A DNA stretch of 64,000 nt from Chaenocephalus aceratus (GCA_023974075.1 CM043791.1:21726546-21790545), one strand, 5' to 3'; positions 1-13,512 are shown, counted from the first letter of the stretch. The notes: generated by a model from the sequence alone, not told the origin. Program-made: numbers and translations.

Positions 1-373
1 TACTAATGAAAATCATGAGCATGCAAGTAACAAGTGCCTCTGCAGAGGTCAATAATCTGCCACATAATTCAATAAAGCCAATAAAGTGCATTCCCCTGAG
101 GTGAGGACTTCATGTTCAGTTCTCACTAGTGAAAGCAGCACCACGACGGGTTGGCACTCGTCGTGACAAATGACCCGAGATATGCCGTGGTGTTACCGCT
201 GTGCTCGGGCTTTGTGACATCAATTCTAATAATCCTAAATCCCTGCTGCGAGCGCAAACTGAAGATAGAGCAGCACACGGTGTATCTGCTCAATGACTAA
301 ACTGATCCATGTCTATGACCTAAGTGATACTTGTATTATTGTAGAAGGGCAAACCGAGGGGCAACAATTGTTT

Positions 374-386
374 AGTTGTCAACTTT
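374..386. repeat. Target site duplication of the LINE, 3'-tail side
   Basis: A 13-bp word repeated exactly at 871-883 on the other side of the insert. The word itself contains the near-palindrome AGTTGTCAACT. Confidence 0.85.
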
Positions 387-870
387 TAAATATTTTTTTT
401 ATTGAGTCAGGCACAATGAGTTTACATTTATACAGTCAATATATATTATTTCCCCCCCCCTTTCCCCCCCTCCCGGTCCTAGCTAGTAAATTAAATAACT
501 AACTAAATAAATAGATACATGTATAGGTAAAAGTAAAGTAATGTAGAAGATAATATTAAAAGAAAATTAATAGATAAGGGAATAAAGAATAGGAACAGTA
601 ATACATGTACCCATATACTCACACATGTACACATGCACATACATACATACATGTATGCAAAAACAGAACAAAATCAAATAAAAAAAACAAACGGATAAAA
701 AGAGACAAGAAAAAAAAGAAATACACATACATTCGTAGTTCCCCCCCTTTCTTCTTAATGTAGTGTCTTAAGTTCAGCTATGTAGGCTATCATAGAGCCC
801 CAGACAGAGGAGCCCCTCAGGTTATATTTAATCTTCTCCAAGTTCAGGTACAACATTAAATCTTTAAGCC
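387..870 (-). mobile_element. 5'-truncated non-LTR retrotransposon (LINE, L1/Tx1-like) with target site duplication
   Basis: On the minus strand this insert begins inside the 3' end of an ORF2-like frame (868-755) and runs through an AT-rich 3' UTR with C/G runs to a short A-rich tail (CAATAAAAAAAATATTTA). It is bounded by the same 13-base word, AGTTGTCAACTTT, at 374-386 and 871-883. That is the expected product of target-primed reverse transcription. The element is in the same orientation as rere. Clade assignment is tentative because only about 37 residues of coding sequence remain. Confidence 0.85.
755..868 (-). pseudogene. LINE ORF2 C-terminal fragment
   Basis: The minus-strand frame reads LKDLMLYLNLEKIKYNLRGS, then SVWGSMIAYIAELKTLH and a TAA stop at 757-755. 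A 'hLxxEKIKYxLRGS ... W' pattern is typical of the extreme C-terminus of L1/Tx1-type ORF2 proteins in fish, downstream of the endonuclease and reverse transcriptase domains. It is only the tail and cannot encode an active enzyme. Frame and stop were read directly; the family call is from memory of the pattern. Confidence 0.7.
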
Positions 871-883
871 AGTTGTCAACTTT
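871..883. repeat. Target site duplication of the LINE, 5'-truncated side
   Basis: Exact copy of 374-386. The ORF2 fragment starts at the inner edge of this copy, so the 5' truncation point coincides with the duplication. Confidence 0.85.
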
Positions 884-1406
884 GAAATAAGAAGCTCAAA
901 AAAGAGCATTTTGCCTTGTGTGTGCACATTGGTTCCCTCTTTTGAACAAATCAATAAATTGCAAAACTTTTATCACAATCAATTAATTGGTTTTAGTATT
1001 TTTAAAGAAAAAAAGTCACCTGGGAATATTTACCTTTTAAAACCAAATACAAATAAATCAAACTGCTTATAAAAAACAAAACAACCCAACACTTGTTATG
1101 TGTTTGATATTTAAGAACATTAATAACATCCTCAAATTAGAATCGGATACAAAATGTTGCAGCCCATGTGATCTTCAAGATTTCTGTACATTGTAATTAC
1201 TGTAATATCAGTATATTCACCTTTATTTGTATTACTATGATTTATTTATTTGACTGTTCACTTGATGGTATACTGTATTTGCTGCCAAGACTGAGCATTT
1301 TTTAATTGTTTATAATAATACAAATAAAACAGTGAAGATAGTTTTGTTGATAAAGAAAAAGCTATTTTTTAAAATCGAAGTGATTATCCCAACTATTACA
1401 TGTCTA

Positions 1407-2150
<744 letters not shown>

Positions 2151-2549
2151 TCAGCAGGAGAACAAAAATGATCGAACACCAAGATAAACAGACATCATTT
2201 TGTTTGATTACGATGTCACAAACTGGCCTCTTGGCAAACACAGACGCTGCGCAGTAGCTCTGTTTATGACTCACACAGGCTGATGCCAAAAAGCTTGCAG
2301 AACGACCAAGTCAATTAAAAAGGGATTGCCGAGCATTTAGAGCCTTAATAAAGTAAACAGAGGAATGGCTGTTGCTGGAGGAAGGGGAAATAGAGGAACC
2401 AGGGGGGGAGGGGGGGGGGCATGAATGTTCAATATCTGCCTTCCTTTACCTCAATGACAATGCGCTTTTAAAATACTAAGAAGGCTATTAAGGTTTACTC
2501 ATGAACATGCACTGTATCTCTTAACAGTGCTTTGGGCTTTATATTTTCC

Positions 2550-2634
2550 AAGTGCTGCCACCCACTGGTCACTTGATAAAGTGCAAATCAGCAAAGGCTT
2601 GCAATCCTTTAGATGACCAGCAAGTGGCAGCACT
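2550..2634. promoter_or_regulatory. Inverted repeat carrying two CTCF-like motifs
   Basis: The left arm GTGCTGCCACCCACTGGTCAC and the inverted right arm at 2614-2634 match at about 18 of 21 bases. Each arm contains a match to the CTCF core CCASYAGRKGGC with one mismatch: the minus strand of 2555-2568 (CCAGTGGGTGGCAG) and the plus strand of 2617-2630 (CCAGCAAGTGGCAG). The motifs are divergent and about 50 bp apart. CTCF binding is inferred from the motif alone; the arms could also be ends of a small transposon remnant. Confidence 0.4.
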
Positions 2635-2852
2635 GAGGTGAGAAAAGAGCTTCTCCGGGACCAGTCAACGAACAAACAGAGAGGGAGGGATAAAGGGGGG
2701 ATGGAAGAAAATGGTAGAAACTGAGGCCAGTGCTGAGGTGAGAGATGAAAAGGGCAAAGTAGTGTTTTCATTTCATGTTATAAAATATTTAGTGTGCCTT
2801 CACATAAGCCAAACGGACTGTCACATTGCTTTGGAAGAACATTAGAGAGCTG

Positions 2853-2921
2853 GGTGCTGGACTGCGAACCAGTCATCTTTATGAGAGAGCTGGCTGCACT
2901 GCACTAACCGGCTGAGACACC
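2853..2921 (-). pseudogene. tRNA-Met-like relic (degenerate tRNA or SINE head)
   Basis: The minus strand can be laid out as a 69-nt tRNA-like sequence: a 5' end GGTG that can pair with a 3' end CACC, an A-box-like TCAGCCGGTTAGTGCAG, an anticodon loop CTCATAA with CAT, and a T arm CTGGTTCGCAGTCCAG close to a B box but one base too long. The anticodon stem has only three pairs. It is probably not a functional tRNA; a tRNA-derived SINE or a pseudogene would explain it. Confidence 0.35.
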
Positions 2922-5900
2922 TGCACCGCCGGAGGATTAAAGGAGGAATGAGCATATGGAAAAACGCTAGAATGGGGAAAAGTCTGTGGTAATCTAAGAC
3001 AGACAGTGTAACTTCCGCTCTTTCCAGGCTCTTAACTGTATCTGTGTGTGCAGGAACATGAGGTCAGAGTAAAGATATTTAAGGCCTTCAGAGTACATTG
3101 TTCTGTTTTGCCACTGGGGAGGAGGCTGAGCACACGCAGCCAAGCAAATCATCACCTCCCTAAACCCTCCAGCCCACCTCTGGTTTTCCCATTTTCTCCA
3201 TTGCTTCCTCCCTGCCTCAATCTCCATCTTTCTCATTCCAACCCTCCACTTCACCTCCTCTCCATTTTCTTCCCCTCGTTCCTCCCTTTCTCCAACCTTG
3301 AGCAGGGAGGAGGAACGACTGAGTAAGTGAGCCTGGACTTGTTGAGCAGCAGCTGGCATGCAGTCAGTCAGCTGCATTAACTGCTCCGGATGATTGTGAG
3401 ATAGTGTACACGCAACATAACACAACCGCACAACACTTTGTGATTCAGCAGAAAGCCATACTGATGGGCCGAGACACAAAGCCCCGGAGCACCTAAAACA
3501 TACGGTGTGTGAAGAAATGTGTGCAATGACGTCATGTCGCTCCCCCTCCCGGCAGTTAGCCCACCCATATCAACCTCTTGTCTATCCAGTGTGCAGACAC
3601 TGTTGCCTTTTAGACTAACAGACTGCCTGCAACAGCAGAATGAGTAGTTATCCGCTGCTTATACATAATTAATACGGTAAAAGACTGTAAACACTGTCAG
3701 AGTGCTACCTGAACATTTGATTTTCTGCCTGTAAAACCACAACATCAAAGGGATTTCTGAGAGCTGGGACATAGAGCCTGATGCAAATAGAAAAGCAGGT
3801 GCAATCACACTCACAGATTTTACACCTTACTCATCATGAGCCGGCATTATTTTAAGCAAAACAAACTAAAGCACAGAGCAAGCGTAACGTCAGCTATCAT
3901 CAGTATCCTCGTTGCTACATAGCTGTCGCTCTCCCGAGCAGATTGCTGTTTAGAAGCTCACAGCGGCGTTAAGCCCTCTCAGGCAAACGAGGGAGGGAGA
4001 TGGAGAGACAGACTGAGAATGCAACATATGGAGCACCTAGTGGGAGTGAAGCATAGCTTTCAATTATCACAATTCTATAAACATGCGGGGAGGAAAAATG
4101 AGTAGATAACGCAAAAAGAGAAAATGAAAGGGGATGATAGACAGCTCAGACTCGCCTTACGGACCACTAGTTGTATTGTCTGGGTTTTTTCCTAAGCCTG
4201 CCATAGAAAAGAACAGAGAGAGAACATATAAGAGGGAACCACAATGCTGAATTGATTAGAGACATTCCACGCTGCCTGTAGAGAGCTGAGCCCCGTACAA
4301 TGTCCGCCATCTTTGTCTGTCCTGCCAGAGGCTAAACATGGCCCTGCCCTCCCTCCTCCTGGGCCCTAAACCCTGGGAATGCTGCTCACTGCCGAGAGGC
4401 CAAAAGACTTGCTAACCCACTACTGAGGGAAAGAAATGAAACAAGAGCAGGAAAAAAGAAAAAGTGCCAGGAAGCAGAGCAAAGGAGATAGGAGGGGAAA
4501 TGAGGAGCTGGATTAAGGTAGGAGGAGCAGGACCTTCTCATTTCCTCAGACTTAAAATTACAACTATCCTCCTGCTGCTTGACTGAAACCCCCAGGGTAC
4601 AAGGCTGCCCCTTTATTCATTCAGGAGATATACATCTGAGAGTCATGCTTTGGGGGCTGAGCATAATGGTCCCCCTCCTCTCTCCAGTGCCTCAGCCTGG
4701 CCTGTGGCATTCTTGGGCATACTCATCAAACAGGGGTTGGATTAAACGAGGGCCTCAAAAGGTTCTAAACGGGATGAGACTTTAAATATATTTCTTGCAG
4801 GATGAATCTAAAATCATTACTAATATTAAATACATCACTGTTCTAAAAGCAGCCAAGACAAGTCAGGCACTCTGAGTCAGTTCATTGTCCCTCTGACTAG
4901 CTGAAGGTGGCTGGCCCCTTGGATCTATAATGGCTGTGCAGTTTTCTTTGTGAGGCTGCATGTGTGTGCAGTCAACTCTGGAGCGGGGGCCCCTGTGTAC
5001 GACCACACCACCACAAAGACTGGAGGGGAGAGGGAAATCTAGAGGGCAGACGTTCCTTTTGAACAAGAACAGGCTTTCACATTTTGAAAAGAAAAACCAG
5101 CTCTGTTAGGCGTACACTTAAAAGATGCACTTAGTGTGGGCTTAATTCCACGTTTTCAACTAAGAGTGTGAAATCAATACAGTGCTTTTTAATTCAAAAC
5201 CAATGACAAGGCTAATGCCATTCACGGTGGCAGCAGTGAGCCCAGGCTTTCTCCAACGTCTGTTTACAGCGCTCTTTACAACATGGTCATTGCCAAGCCG
5301 CACAGTGACACAACTCGTCGTTTCAACCTGTAGCCCTCAAACCTGACGCCCTATCGTCCTCCTCTCCGCACTGTAACACGAGAGCTTCTTTCAAACAAAA
5401 CCAGACCCTCTCGCTCCCACACGACAGGCCCCCAGTGCACCTCGTTAACAGGAAACCTCTGTTTATTTTCTCTGCTTTTCAAACACTCTCTTCTTCCTCT
5501 CCTAACCCTGTTAGTGATCACCCCCCCCCTCCTCCATCCCTCCCTCCCCTCACTAGTGACATCAGCAGCCCGGGATCTAGGACTTCCATCAGGAGGTGGC
5601 AGGAAAGACAGATCCCAAAGACACAGACAAAGGAGAAAGCAGAGAGTGAAGGGGGGGGGGGGGAGGGGGAGGTCAAACAGACAAGAGCAGCAGCAGCAGC
5701 TCAGTGTTAGCAAGGAATGTCAAGCAGTTCAGCTAGGCTAGCAGGTTGCTGGGCTAAAAGCTCAGTTAGCTAACGCCCCCAGGGGCACGGGACGCTCGTT
5801 GCGGTGTGACATTGACAGACAGGGGCTCAAAATGGCACAGGGGGTGGGTTTTAGGAGTGTTCACCTTGCCGAGCCGCAAGGGGAGAGTAAGCACAAGCGA

Positions 5901-6198
5901 AGAACAAAAGGCTGATTGTGGCAGTTGGAGGTAGAGATGGGATCTGGGAGGACTAATCTGCTGTTCCGACATGATAAGATTAGAGAGGGGAGGCAGGGAG
6001 AGCTGGCGAGGGAAGATCACACATACACGCGCATAAACACACACAGATGACGGATCTGATTGGAAGGGTTTTCCACTCGGCTTTCTCACTTCCTCATTTT
6101 CCTCCCTCATTTTCTCTCGTCGAGAAAAATATATGAGCCAGCACACCAGCCCTCAATAAGCACTTCCATCTGGACCACGGAAAACACACACAGATTCA

Positions 6199-6203
<5 letters not shown>

Positions 6204-6237
<34 letters not shown>
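6204..6237 (+). repeat. (TG)n microsatellite, 34 bp
   Basis: Pure TG tract. It lies 112 bp from the much longer (CA)n tract at 6350-6572, so the two are complementary inverted repeats. Confidence 0.97.
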
Positions 6238-6241
<4 letters not shown>

Positions 6242-6344
6242 TACACTGGCGGGGTACAAGAGATCTGCTGTGCTCACACAATCTACGACATCTCGGTGAC
6301 TGACAAAAGAGACTGTTAAAAAAGAAATGCCAGCATGCTGTGTG

Positions 6345-6575
<231 letters not shown>

Positions 6576-7043
6576 GAGCCGATGCACTCTCTTACAAACA
6601 CACCCACACATTTACACACACAAATAACAGGCTTTCAGGATAAGCACCACCATTCTTCTTCCAGCCCCTGCAGTAGAGCGGGGCAGGCTGGGACTCTGTG
6701 TCAGAGGTAAGAAAAAGCACCTCTAAATCAGGCTGTCAAAGCGGGCCAGCAGCACGATCCCACCCTGCGATCCTCCTCTCCTTATGGGGCTTCACAGTGA
6801 GCACTTTGGCTACTTGGAAGAAGGAAGGATAACCCCCTCAAGCCTCCTTCTCTTAGGCACATATAATAACACTAAACAAATGCTGATTACAATGTTTGCG
6901 AGGAGGAACTGCGCTCAGCCTGCTTCCCCGCCTGGCAACAAGAACAAGAGAGTGTGGGAGGCGAGAGGGAGGGGGGGGTGAGGTGAGTCCCAGCTGTGGT
7001 GGCAGTGCTGGCGAGACCTTTTGCGCCGTGCCTACACAGGGGC

Positions 7044-7063
7044 GTCTCTCTCTCTCTCTCTCT
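7044..7063 (+). repeat. (TC)n tract
   Basis: Short pure TC run of about 20 bp in otherwise unremarkable intron. Confidence 0.9.
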
Positions 7064-8713
7064 GCCTCTCTTTGGCTTGACCTGTTGGGATATTAAATTG
7101 GCGCCCTCTGCTTTGAACACACTGGGCCCATCTGTCAGCCCGGCTCCATATTGGATTGGACGAGCATTAGCCTGTTCAAAGTAGGCAGATTTGCTCTTGT
7201 TGCTCTAGGAGTGTGTGTGTGTGCCTTTGAACATGAGCACCCGCCTCAAATTTAAAACCCCCCTCTCAAATAATCAGGCATACCCTCATAAATCACTTTA
7301 CATCGGACTCACTGGTCGTGTCAGATTGACAGCAACACACTTTAGGATGTTAACAGGTCATATGGGGGAAAAGAGGGAGGGGTGGTGCAAAGAGGGAGAG
7401 GAGGAGGGGAGGGGTTGTGTCACGCGGAACTCACAAATGATATTAATTAAGGCTTGAGGGCCACTACTGATGGATCATACTGCCAGCCACACAGGCTCAG
7501 TCCACACACTGAGAGTCACAAGCACCACACATGACTGATACCACTGTGTTTCGCCCCATGCGGATAACAAGCAGGGCTAATTGCAACACTGTTTGCTTCA
7601 TCTGTCCCTGACTTCAAATGTCTGGGAGAAGAAGTAAGTGAATGTCAGAAATATTATGTTTGATGTTGACCACGATGCCCTGCTTTTATAGACATAGTGT
7701 GCCAGTGAGTATCCAGAAAACCACCCTTAGCTGCTCGCTCCATAAAACAACCAGGCTGTGTCCAACTTCAATATTTGCCTTTTTCCTCCAACACACTCCC
7801 GTCGCACGGTGGTTATAGCCAAGACATTTAAGACGAGTTAAGTGATGGTACAGAGAGCAGCACCGTGAAAGGCAAAAAGGAGAGAGAATAAAAAAAAAAA
7901 TACATCCACTAATGATGATCATTATCTGCAGACCACAGACACGGAGCCGCAGGGACCCGACAACTTGTGTTCAGTGATTTAGGCTACACACAAACACACA
8001 GGCCCCTCTTCTTCGTCCTTTCTTTCTTTTAAGAACACAGACTGAGATCCGTGCAGCGCTAGCAGGGTATAGACTAGAATGCAGATCCAAGTGAGACTTC
8101 AAATGTAGGCTGTGCAAGGACAGATGGAGGCGGTTAGGAGAGCTCATATCTCGGTGTTCAGATCATAATACTGACTTTATTTCCCAAGCCCTCCCTCTAA
8201 GCCAGACGTAGAGTAAGAGCCTGCCAGAAAACATTGTCATTTCTGCCGGCAGCCTTTCATTTAGTCGCTTCAAAAGCATCTCGCTTTGATATCTGGCTTC
8301 CTGTGTGTGTGAGTGTGTTTGCCAGTGTGTGTGAGTTTGCTGTAGCCCGGGATGTTCTCTTGAGAGCAGAGACTTGTCTGGTCTCAAGGTAATGCCCATG
8401 AGTCAGGATTTAGAGTTACGAAAAGACTGAAGAATGCGGCTGTTTTTGGACGACACAGGCTTCCTTTGTGTTGTGCAGAGTGTTTAAACGGACTGGTGTT
8501 TTGTTTGGAAGGCTGTTTGCTTGTGATCCATTGTGTTAGCTTTGCCTTGTTAGCATAGCCTGGTGAGGTAATGAGACATCTTACTAATACTGACTGGACC
8601 AAGAGAGGGGGGGCTGCACACGGTGTGCAGTGAGGATATGAATATTAGGCTTGTGTGCATGTGTGTGTGTGTATGTTCTATTGGACGTCTGCCCAGCCGG
8701 CTAATCCAGACTC

Positions 8714-8894
<181 letters not shown>

Positions 8895-9118
8895 ACGACT
8901 ACCAGTGGCAGCCTCCTGAGTACAGCATGGCAGAAAAGGAGCTGTGGGCTGATTGAGCGCTGTAATGGAAGACAGGAAATGAGGAGGCTTGCTTAATCCA
9001 ATACTAATCGATCCTCCCTTCCACATTAGTATATTTCACATACACATTTTACTTTAAGGCCAAAATATAGATTAATGCAGTAGTTATAAATGTGCAGAGC
9101 AAAGAGGATTAGGGAAGG

Positions 9119-9225
<107 letters not shown>

Positions 9226-9239
9226 CTGGACAGGTTGTA

Positions 9240-9420
9240 TGTGCATTACAACTCAGGCTACATTTACACTAATACATTTTTGTTTAGCGACGCATTACTT
9301 TTTATGCCTTCACAACTACTCTTGACGTTTTTAAAAACACTACCCATTCAATTTGAAAAATCTGGGTTGGCCATTAAGTCTGGGCGGATGATAATGGAGA
9401 CTTTTGAAAAGACAGACACT
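9240..9420. repeat. Possible degenerate dispersed repeat
   Basis: The segment has a low-complexity-free but repeat-like flavour: GGCTACATTTACACTAATAC, several poorly matched TTTTTAAAAAC palindromes, and TAATGGAGACTTTTGAAAA. The last phrase resembles a teleost interspersed repeat I have seen, but I cannot name the family or find its termini here. Confidence 0.25.
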
Positions 9421-9959
9421 CACATTAGCTTCTTAACTCTTATATTGTCTTAACCCATCATATGCCTCTCTTTTGTAAGCAAACAACTGACATCAGTCGT
9501 CTAACAGAGATTTGTTTAACATGGATACCAACTTAAAGGCCTTGCTGACCTTGTTATCTAAGCTAGTGGCTGATGTGCAGTTCCATATTGCATTTTGATA
9601 ATGTTACGACTGCCTAAGTGCACAGGATGCAAGCTAATATTAAAGCAATTATCGACAATTCTCTTGACCATCAGTGTTATTCAACTTCTGGTTTAAATTG
9701 GCACACTCTTACCCAGTCAGTCTTAAAGGATTCACTGGGGTGACAGTAAGGGCTCTGTGTGTGTCACTCCAAAGACTGATGTGCTTTGAGTGGGATGATG
9801 GAGGGGTTTTAAAAAAAGGAGCACAGGGTGTATTTATTTGTGTGTTTCTTTGAATGCTTTTGAGGTATTCTCTTTGTAATAACAACTGTCAGTTCAAGTG
9901 TATCTATGGGGAGTGTCTGCGAGATTGACTTGGATACAGCTAAATCAATGCTATGCTTC

Positions 9960-9961
<2 letters not shown>

Positions 9962-10001
<40 letters not shown>
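9962..10001 (+). repeat. (TG)n microsatellite, 40 bp
   Basis: Pure TG tract. Confidence 0.97.
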
Positions 10002-10002
<1 letters not shown>

Positions 10003-11096
10003 GCCCTGTATGTTCAGCACACATCGATACACAGCTAATAGGAATATGTATGATCCTTCTCACACACACGACAAAGCTTATTTCTGCACACACACCCAGA
10101 CATGCAACCGTTTCTGGGTAAAACCCAACACCAACCCAGGAGAGAGAGGAGTGGCAACACACGGCCGGAGATGGAGGCGAGTAAACAGAAAAGAGGTGCA
10201 CAAAAATGCAAAAACAGATCTTAACGCTGCGTGTGAAACCGGACGGACGGCATTGCAGACGGCCTTGAAGATCTCCTATCATCACCATGAGCAACCAGTT
10301 GTGATGGTATTGTTTTATCTAGCCACTACTTCTGCAGATATCCATCTCTCTGTGCCTCCGCTCTATCTCCCTGTTTGAAGGTGACCTTGCCTGTCTGTCA
10401 GTCTCTGCTGATGACACTGGCCCTATCAGTAATACATCATGTTAGCTGTGTATCAGCCAGATGCTGCAGTACCCGAGCAGTAGGTGGTCTGTCGGGCCCG
10501 CTTGCTTTGTACAATATGCAAATAATCACGTGCGAATTACCAACCAATGTGTGTGACGATATATCAGTGTGGATGCAAACGAGGTAGGCTGTCAGACGTG
10601 TGTGTTCAACAAAGTTCTACATTTTCCACCGCATACAGTCACACAAATCAAGAGGCTACTCACAGTGATTTTCATGTGAATACTAGGGGAGGAATGGGAT
10701 TATAACACGGGTGCACACATATTCTCACACACAGGCCAGAAGCTTTGAGCAGCCTCCTGCCGTGCTGCAACAAGAGATGTATTGTAGACAACACAGCTGC
10801 AATAACAAGGCTGGCCCAGTGCTAGAAGGAGTTGTACTGCATGACTCAGTCTAGACCGGCAATAACAGCAGCCATACTCTAACAGAGAGTTTCTGAGAGT
10901 TTACAGAAGCCATGTCTCAGTCCATTTGAAAACATGTTTAATTGGAACTGAAAATAAATGCTAAGTTGAAGTGAAACAGACTTTCTGAACATGTTTGCCT
11001 CCTTAAAGCTTGAGTGTGATTCTTCCCCATCTAAATGAGCGTCTGTTACATCAAAGCTCATTCAAAACCGGTTCACACAACGCTAAGTAACCTTAC

Positions 11097-11263
11097 CTCC
11101 ACCAGAGAAAGCACTCGAAGTCAAGGTGTCTGGCATCTAAGGCAACTTTTCCATCCTGGCGCAGGTGAAATGTCTGCTCCTCCCTGGCAGTCTTTCCAGG
11201 CAATTCTCTGAATGATATCGACAGTTTGCCATTCATATACGGCTTACCCGTATAGTATTTACT
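11097..11263 (-). other. Candidate unannotated exon (167 nt) inside the rere B-C intron
   Basis: On the minus strand a C-rich tract and CAG (CCCCCCTCCAGCACAG) precede a frame that stays open for 55 codons, from SKYYTGKPYMNGKLSISFRE through LPGKTAREEQTFHLRQDGKV to ALDARHLDFECFLWW. It is followed exactly by a strong donor, AG|GTAAGG. The residues look protein-like, with no repeat bias, but I do not recognise them and they do not match the mammalian RERE insert at this place. The length is not a multiple of three, so inclusion between exons B and C would shift the frame and reach a stop within eight codons of exon C. It could be a poison exon, part of another transcript, a transposon remnant or chance. 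Confidence 0.3.
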
Positions 11264-12012
11264 CTGTGCTGGAGGGGGGCAACATCTGTATCTGTGTCTC
11301 ATTAATTGAAATGTTTATGTAATTCTCCTACACAATTAACTTACCACTAGAGGTTTTATATTTCCCAGTGCATATAATCAGAGATGTTTTGTCTTTATCT
11401 TTGACTGTTAAGTGGGTGTGTGGCATAAAGGATGGAGTGAGCTAATGAGGCAAAAAATGTAAATTAAGAAAATAATCTGAATTAAAAAAACAACAATGCA
11501 AGCAACCACTGTGCTTTTAATTAGATACAACTGATTCATGTTCTAGACATGGTGTGCGTAAGGGAAAGATAAAATGTGTAAGAAGATATAAATTATTGAA
11601 TTTATTAAGGCAATGAAACAACATGTTCTGCATTAACTTGAACTAAACTCACACATCTTAAAAATACCTTCAGATTTCCTTTACCATGTAATATATGACA
11701 TTACATGTTTATGCATTTGATTAAGTAGCAGAGTTAAGATACGAATGTAAAATGTACCCATGAATAACCGTTAATTTCAAAATGCTGGTTATGGTAAAGA
11801 ATACAATTGCTCACTAATGGAGGGCATGGATATAAAGACAGACACTGGATTCATGATGTGCATAGGGTGTCAAACACATTGGTTGTCGTTCACACGCGCA
11901 CACGGATAGAGCGCCCACCGAGAAAGAGCACGAGACAAAGAGGTTGAACAACACACCAACATCGCTACCCTCCGTAACCGAGGCACATCAAAGCCTCCTC
12001 CGCCCATTTATC

Positions 12013-12112
12013 TGTGTGTGTGTGTGTGTGTGTGTGTGTGCCTGTAAATCAAAAGGCATACTTTAAACATGCACACGCACACGCACACACACACACACGC
12101 ACACACACACAG
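12013..12112 (+). repeat. (TG)14 and interrupted (CA)n pair as inverted repeat
   Basis: TG at 12013-12040 and CA with CG interruptions at 12071-12112 are complementary and separated by 30 bp of unique sequence. They can fold into a hairpin or cruciform of about 28 pairs. Confidence 0.9.
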
Positions 12113-13512
12113 GCTCAGACTGCGTTTGCTTTGTGCAGCAGCATCCAGGGCTGGGCAGGGGAGGTAAAGGATTTTGCTGTAGACGGGGGAATGACTTGCC
12201 TTAGCTCACTCTGTCAAGGAGGAGAGGGGGACGACTGTTTACCCGCAGTGAGTGAGAGAAAGAGAGGGAAAAAAGAGAAAGAAAGACAAGACAGATCACC
12301 CTTTGCTTCACTTTCCCCTCACTTACCCCTGCCATCACTGTCATGTGACACACACACGATCATCGCTGTTTCAAAAAATGTGTGTTAGATAAGAGGCCAG
12401 GTCGTTGTAATTAGTGGTAACAGCATGTTTAGGGATACATACTATATACAGGAACTGTGGAATAAACGCACAAACACATTCAGAAAAGCATCTGAGAGGA
12501 AAACCAAGGAATGCACCCAGATGATCTGTGCATCCCAGTGTGACCATATGTTTTAGGGGGACTTCCTACCCACCGCAGAGGAAGTGTCCGTTTACAGTGT
12601 ACAGTTCAGTTGTCCGCCATCACATCCTGTCTCCCAGCTCTAAACGGCAATGTGAAGCCTGCTTGGCTCAGCCCAGTCACGGCTTTGAAGTTAAATCAAG
12701 CAGAAAGGAGACACAGCTCACCATACCATGCAATCAGCATGCGAGCTGGTTTGCACATGCAAGCCTCTGACAACAAAGCAGCGGTGGCTAAAAGAGCTCC
12801 ATGTTCTATAGCGTGTGTGACGCCTGTCTGTTTTCCACTGTTGAGTTGGCAGATTCTCGCCTTTCCTGCTCTATTGTGATTGACATCCACCTGTCCTTGG
12901 GTGCAGGCTGATTAGGTGTTCTTACAGCTGGCCCTTTGTAACAGAGTGGATGCTTGTAATAGATTGTGTGTGTGAGGAGTGATAGGCTGATGATGGAATG
13001 ATCCGGCTGACATTGACTAACAGTCTGTGGAATACAACAGGGCGGGGTTATTGATGACTCTCTTAAAAGTGGGAATCATTGCCATGGCAGCCCATACATT
13101 ATCACTGTGCAGCCACGCCCACATCACTAGCGTGGACCAATGGGAAGGCAGCTGCCGAGCAAACAATCCCCAGCAGTGTTGGAATGGTAGTGGAAAGGAG
13201 AGGAGAATACTAAATGTGCCACTTCATCTGGTGATTGACACAAAGCCTCTTGTTTACTGGCGCCACGGAGATTTGCATCTTTTCACCGTTGCCCCTCCCT
13301 CTCTTTCATTTGTGTTCTTCTCCTCTGCGTCCTCAGCTTCACTCCCACAATCCTCTCTGTTTGTGGCAGGGCTGCATGAAGTGGATATTACCCCACCCTG
13401 CTGCTATGATATTGATCAGCCTCCACCCTCCTTTCTCTCTCCTCTCTTCATAGCCCACTGCATTGATTCCACCTCTCCCTTTGAGCCCGCCAGCTAGGAG
13501 TGATTACACACG

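Noticed and set aside
13027..13497. 156-codon open frame on the plus strand
   Set aside because: No family resemblance; Ser/Leu/Pro-rich chance frame.
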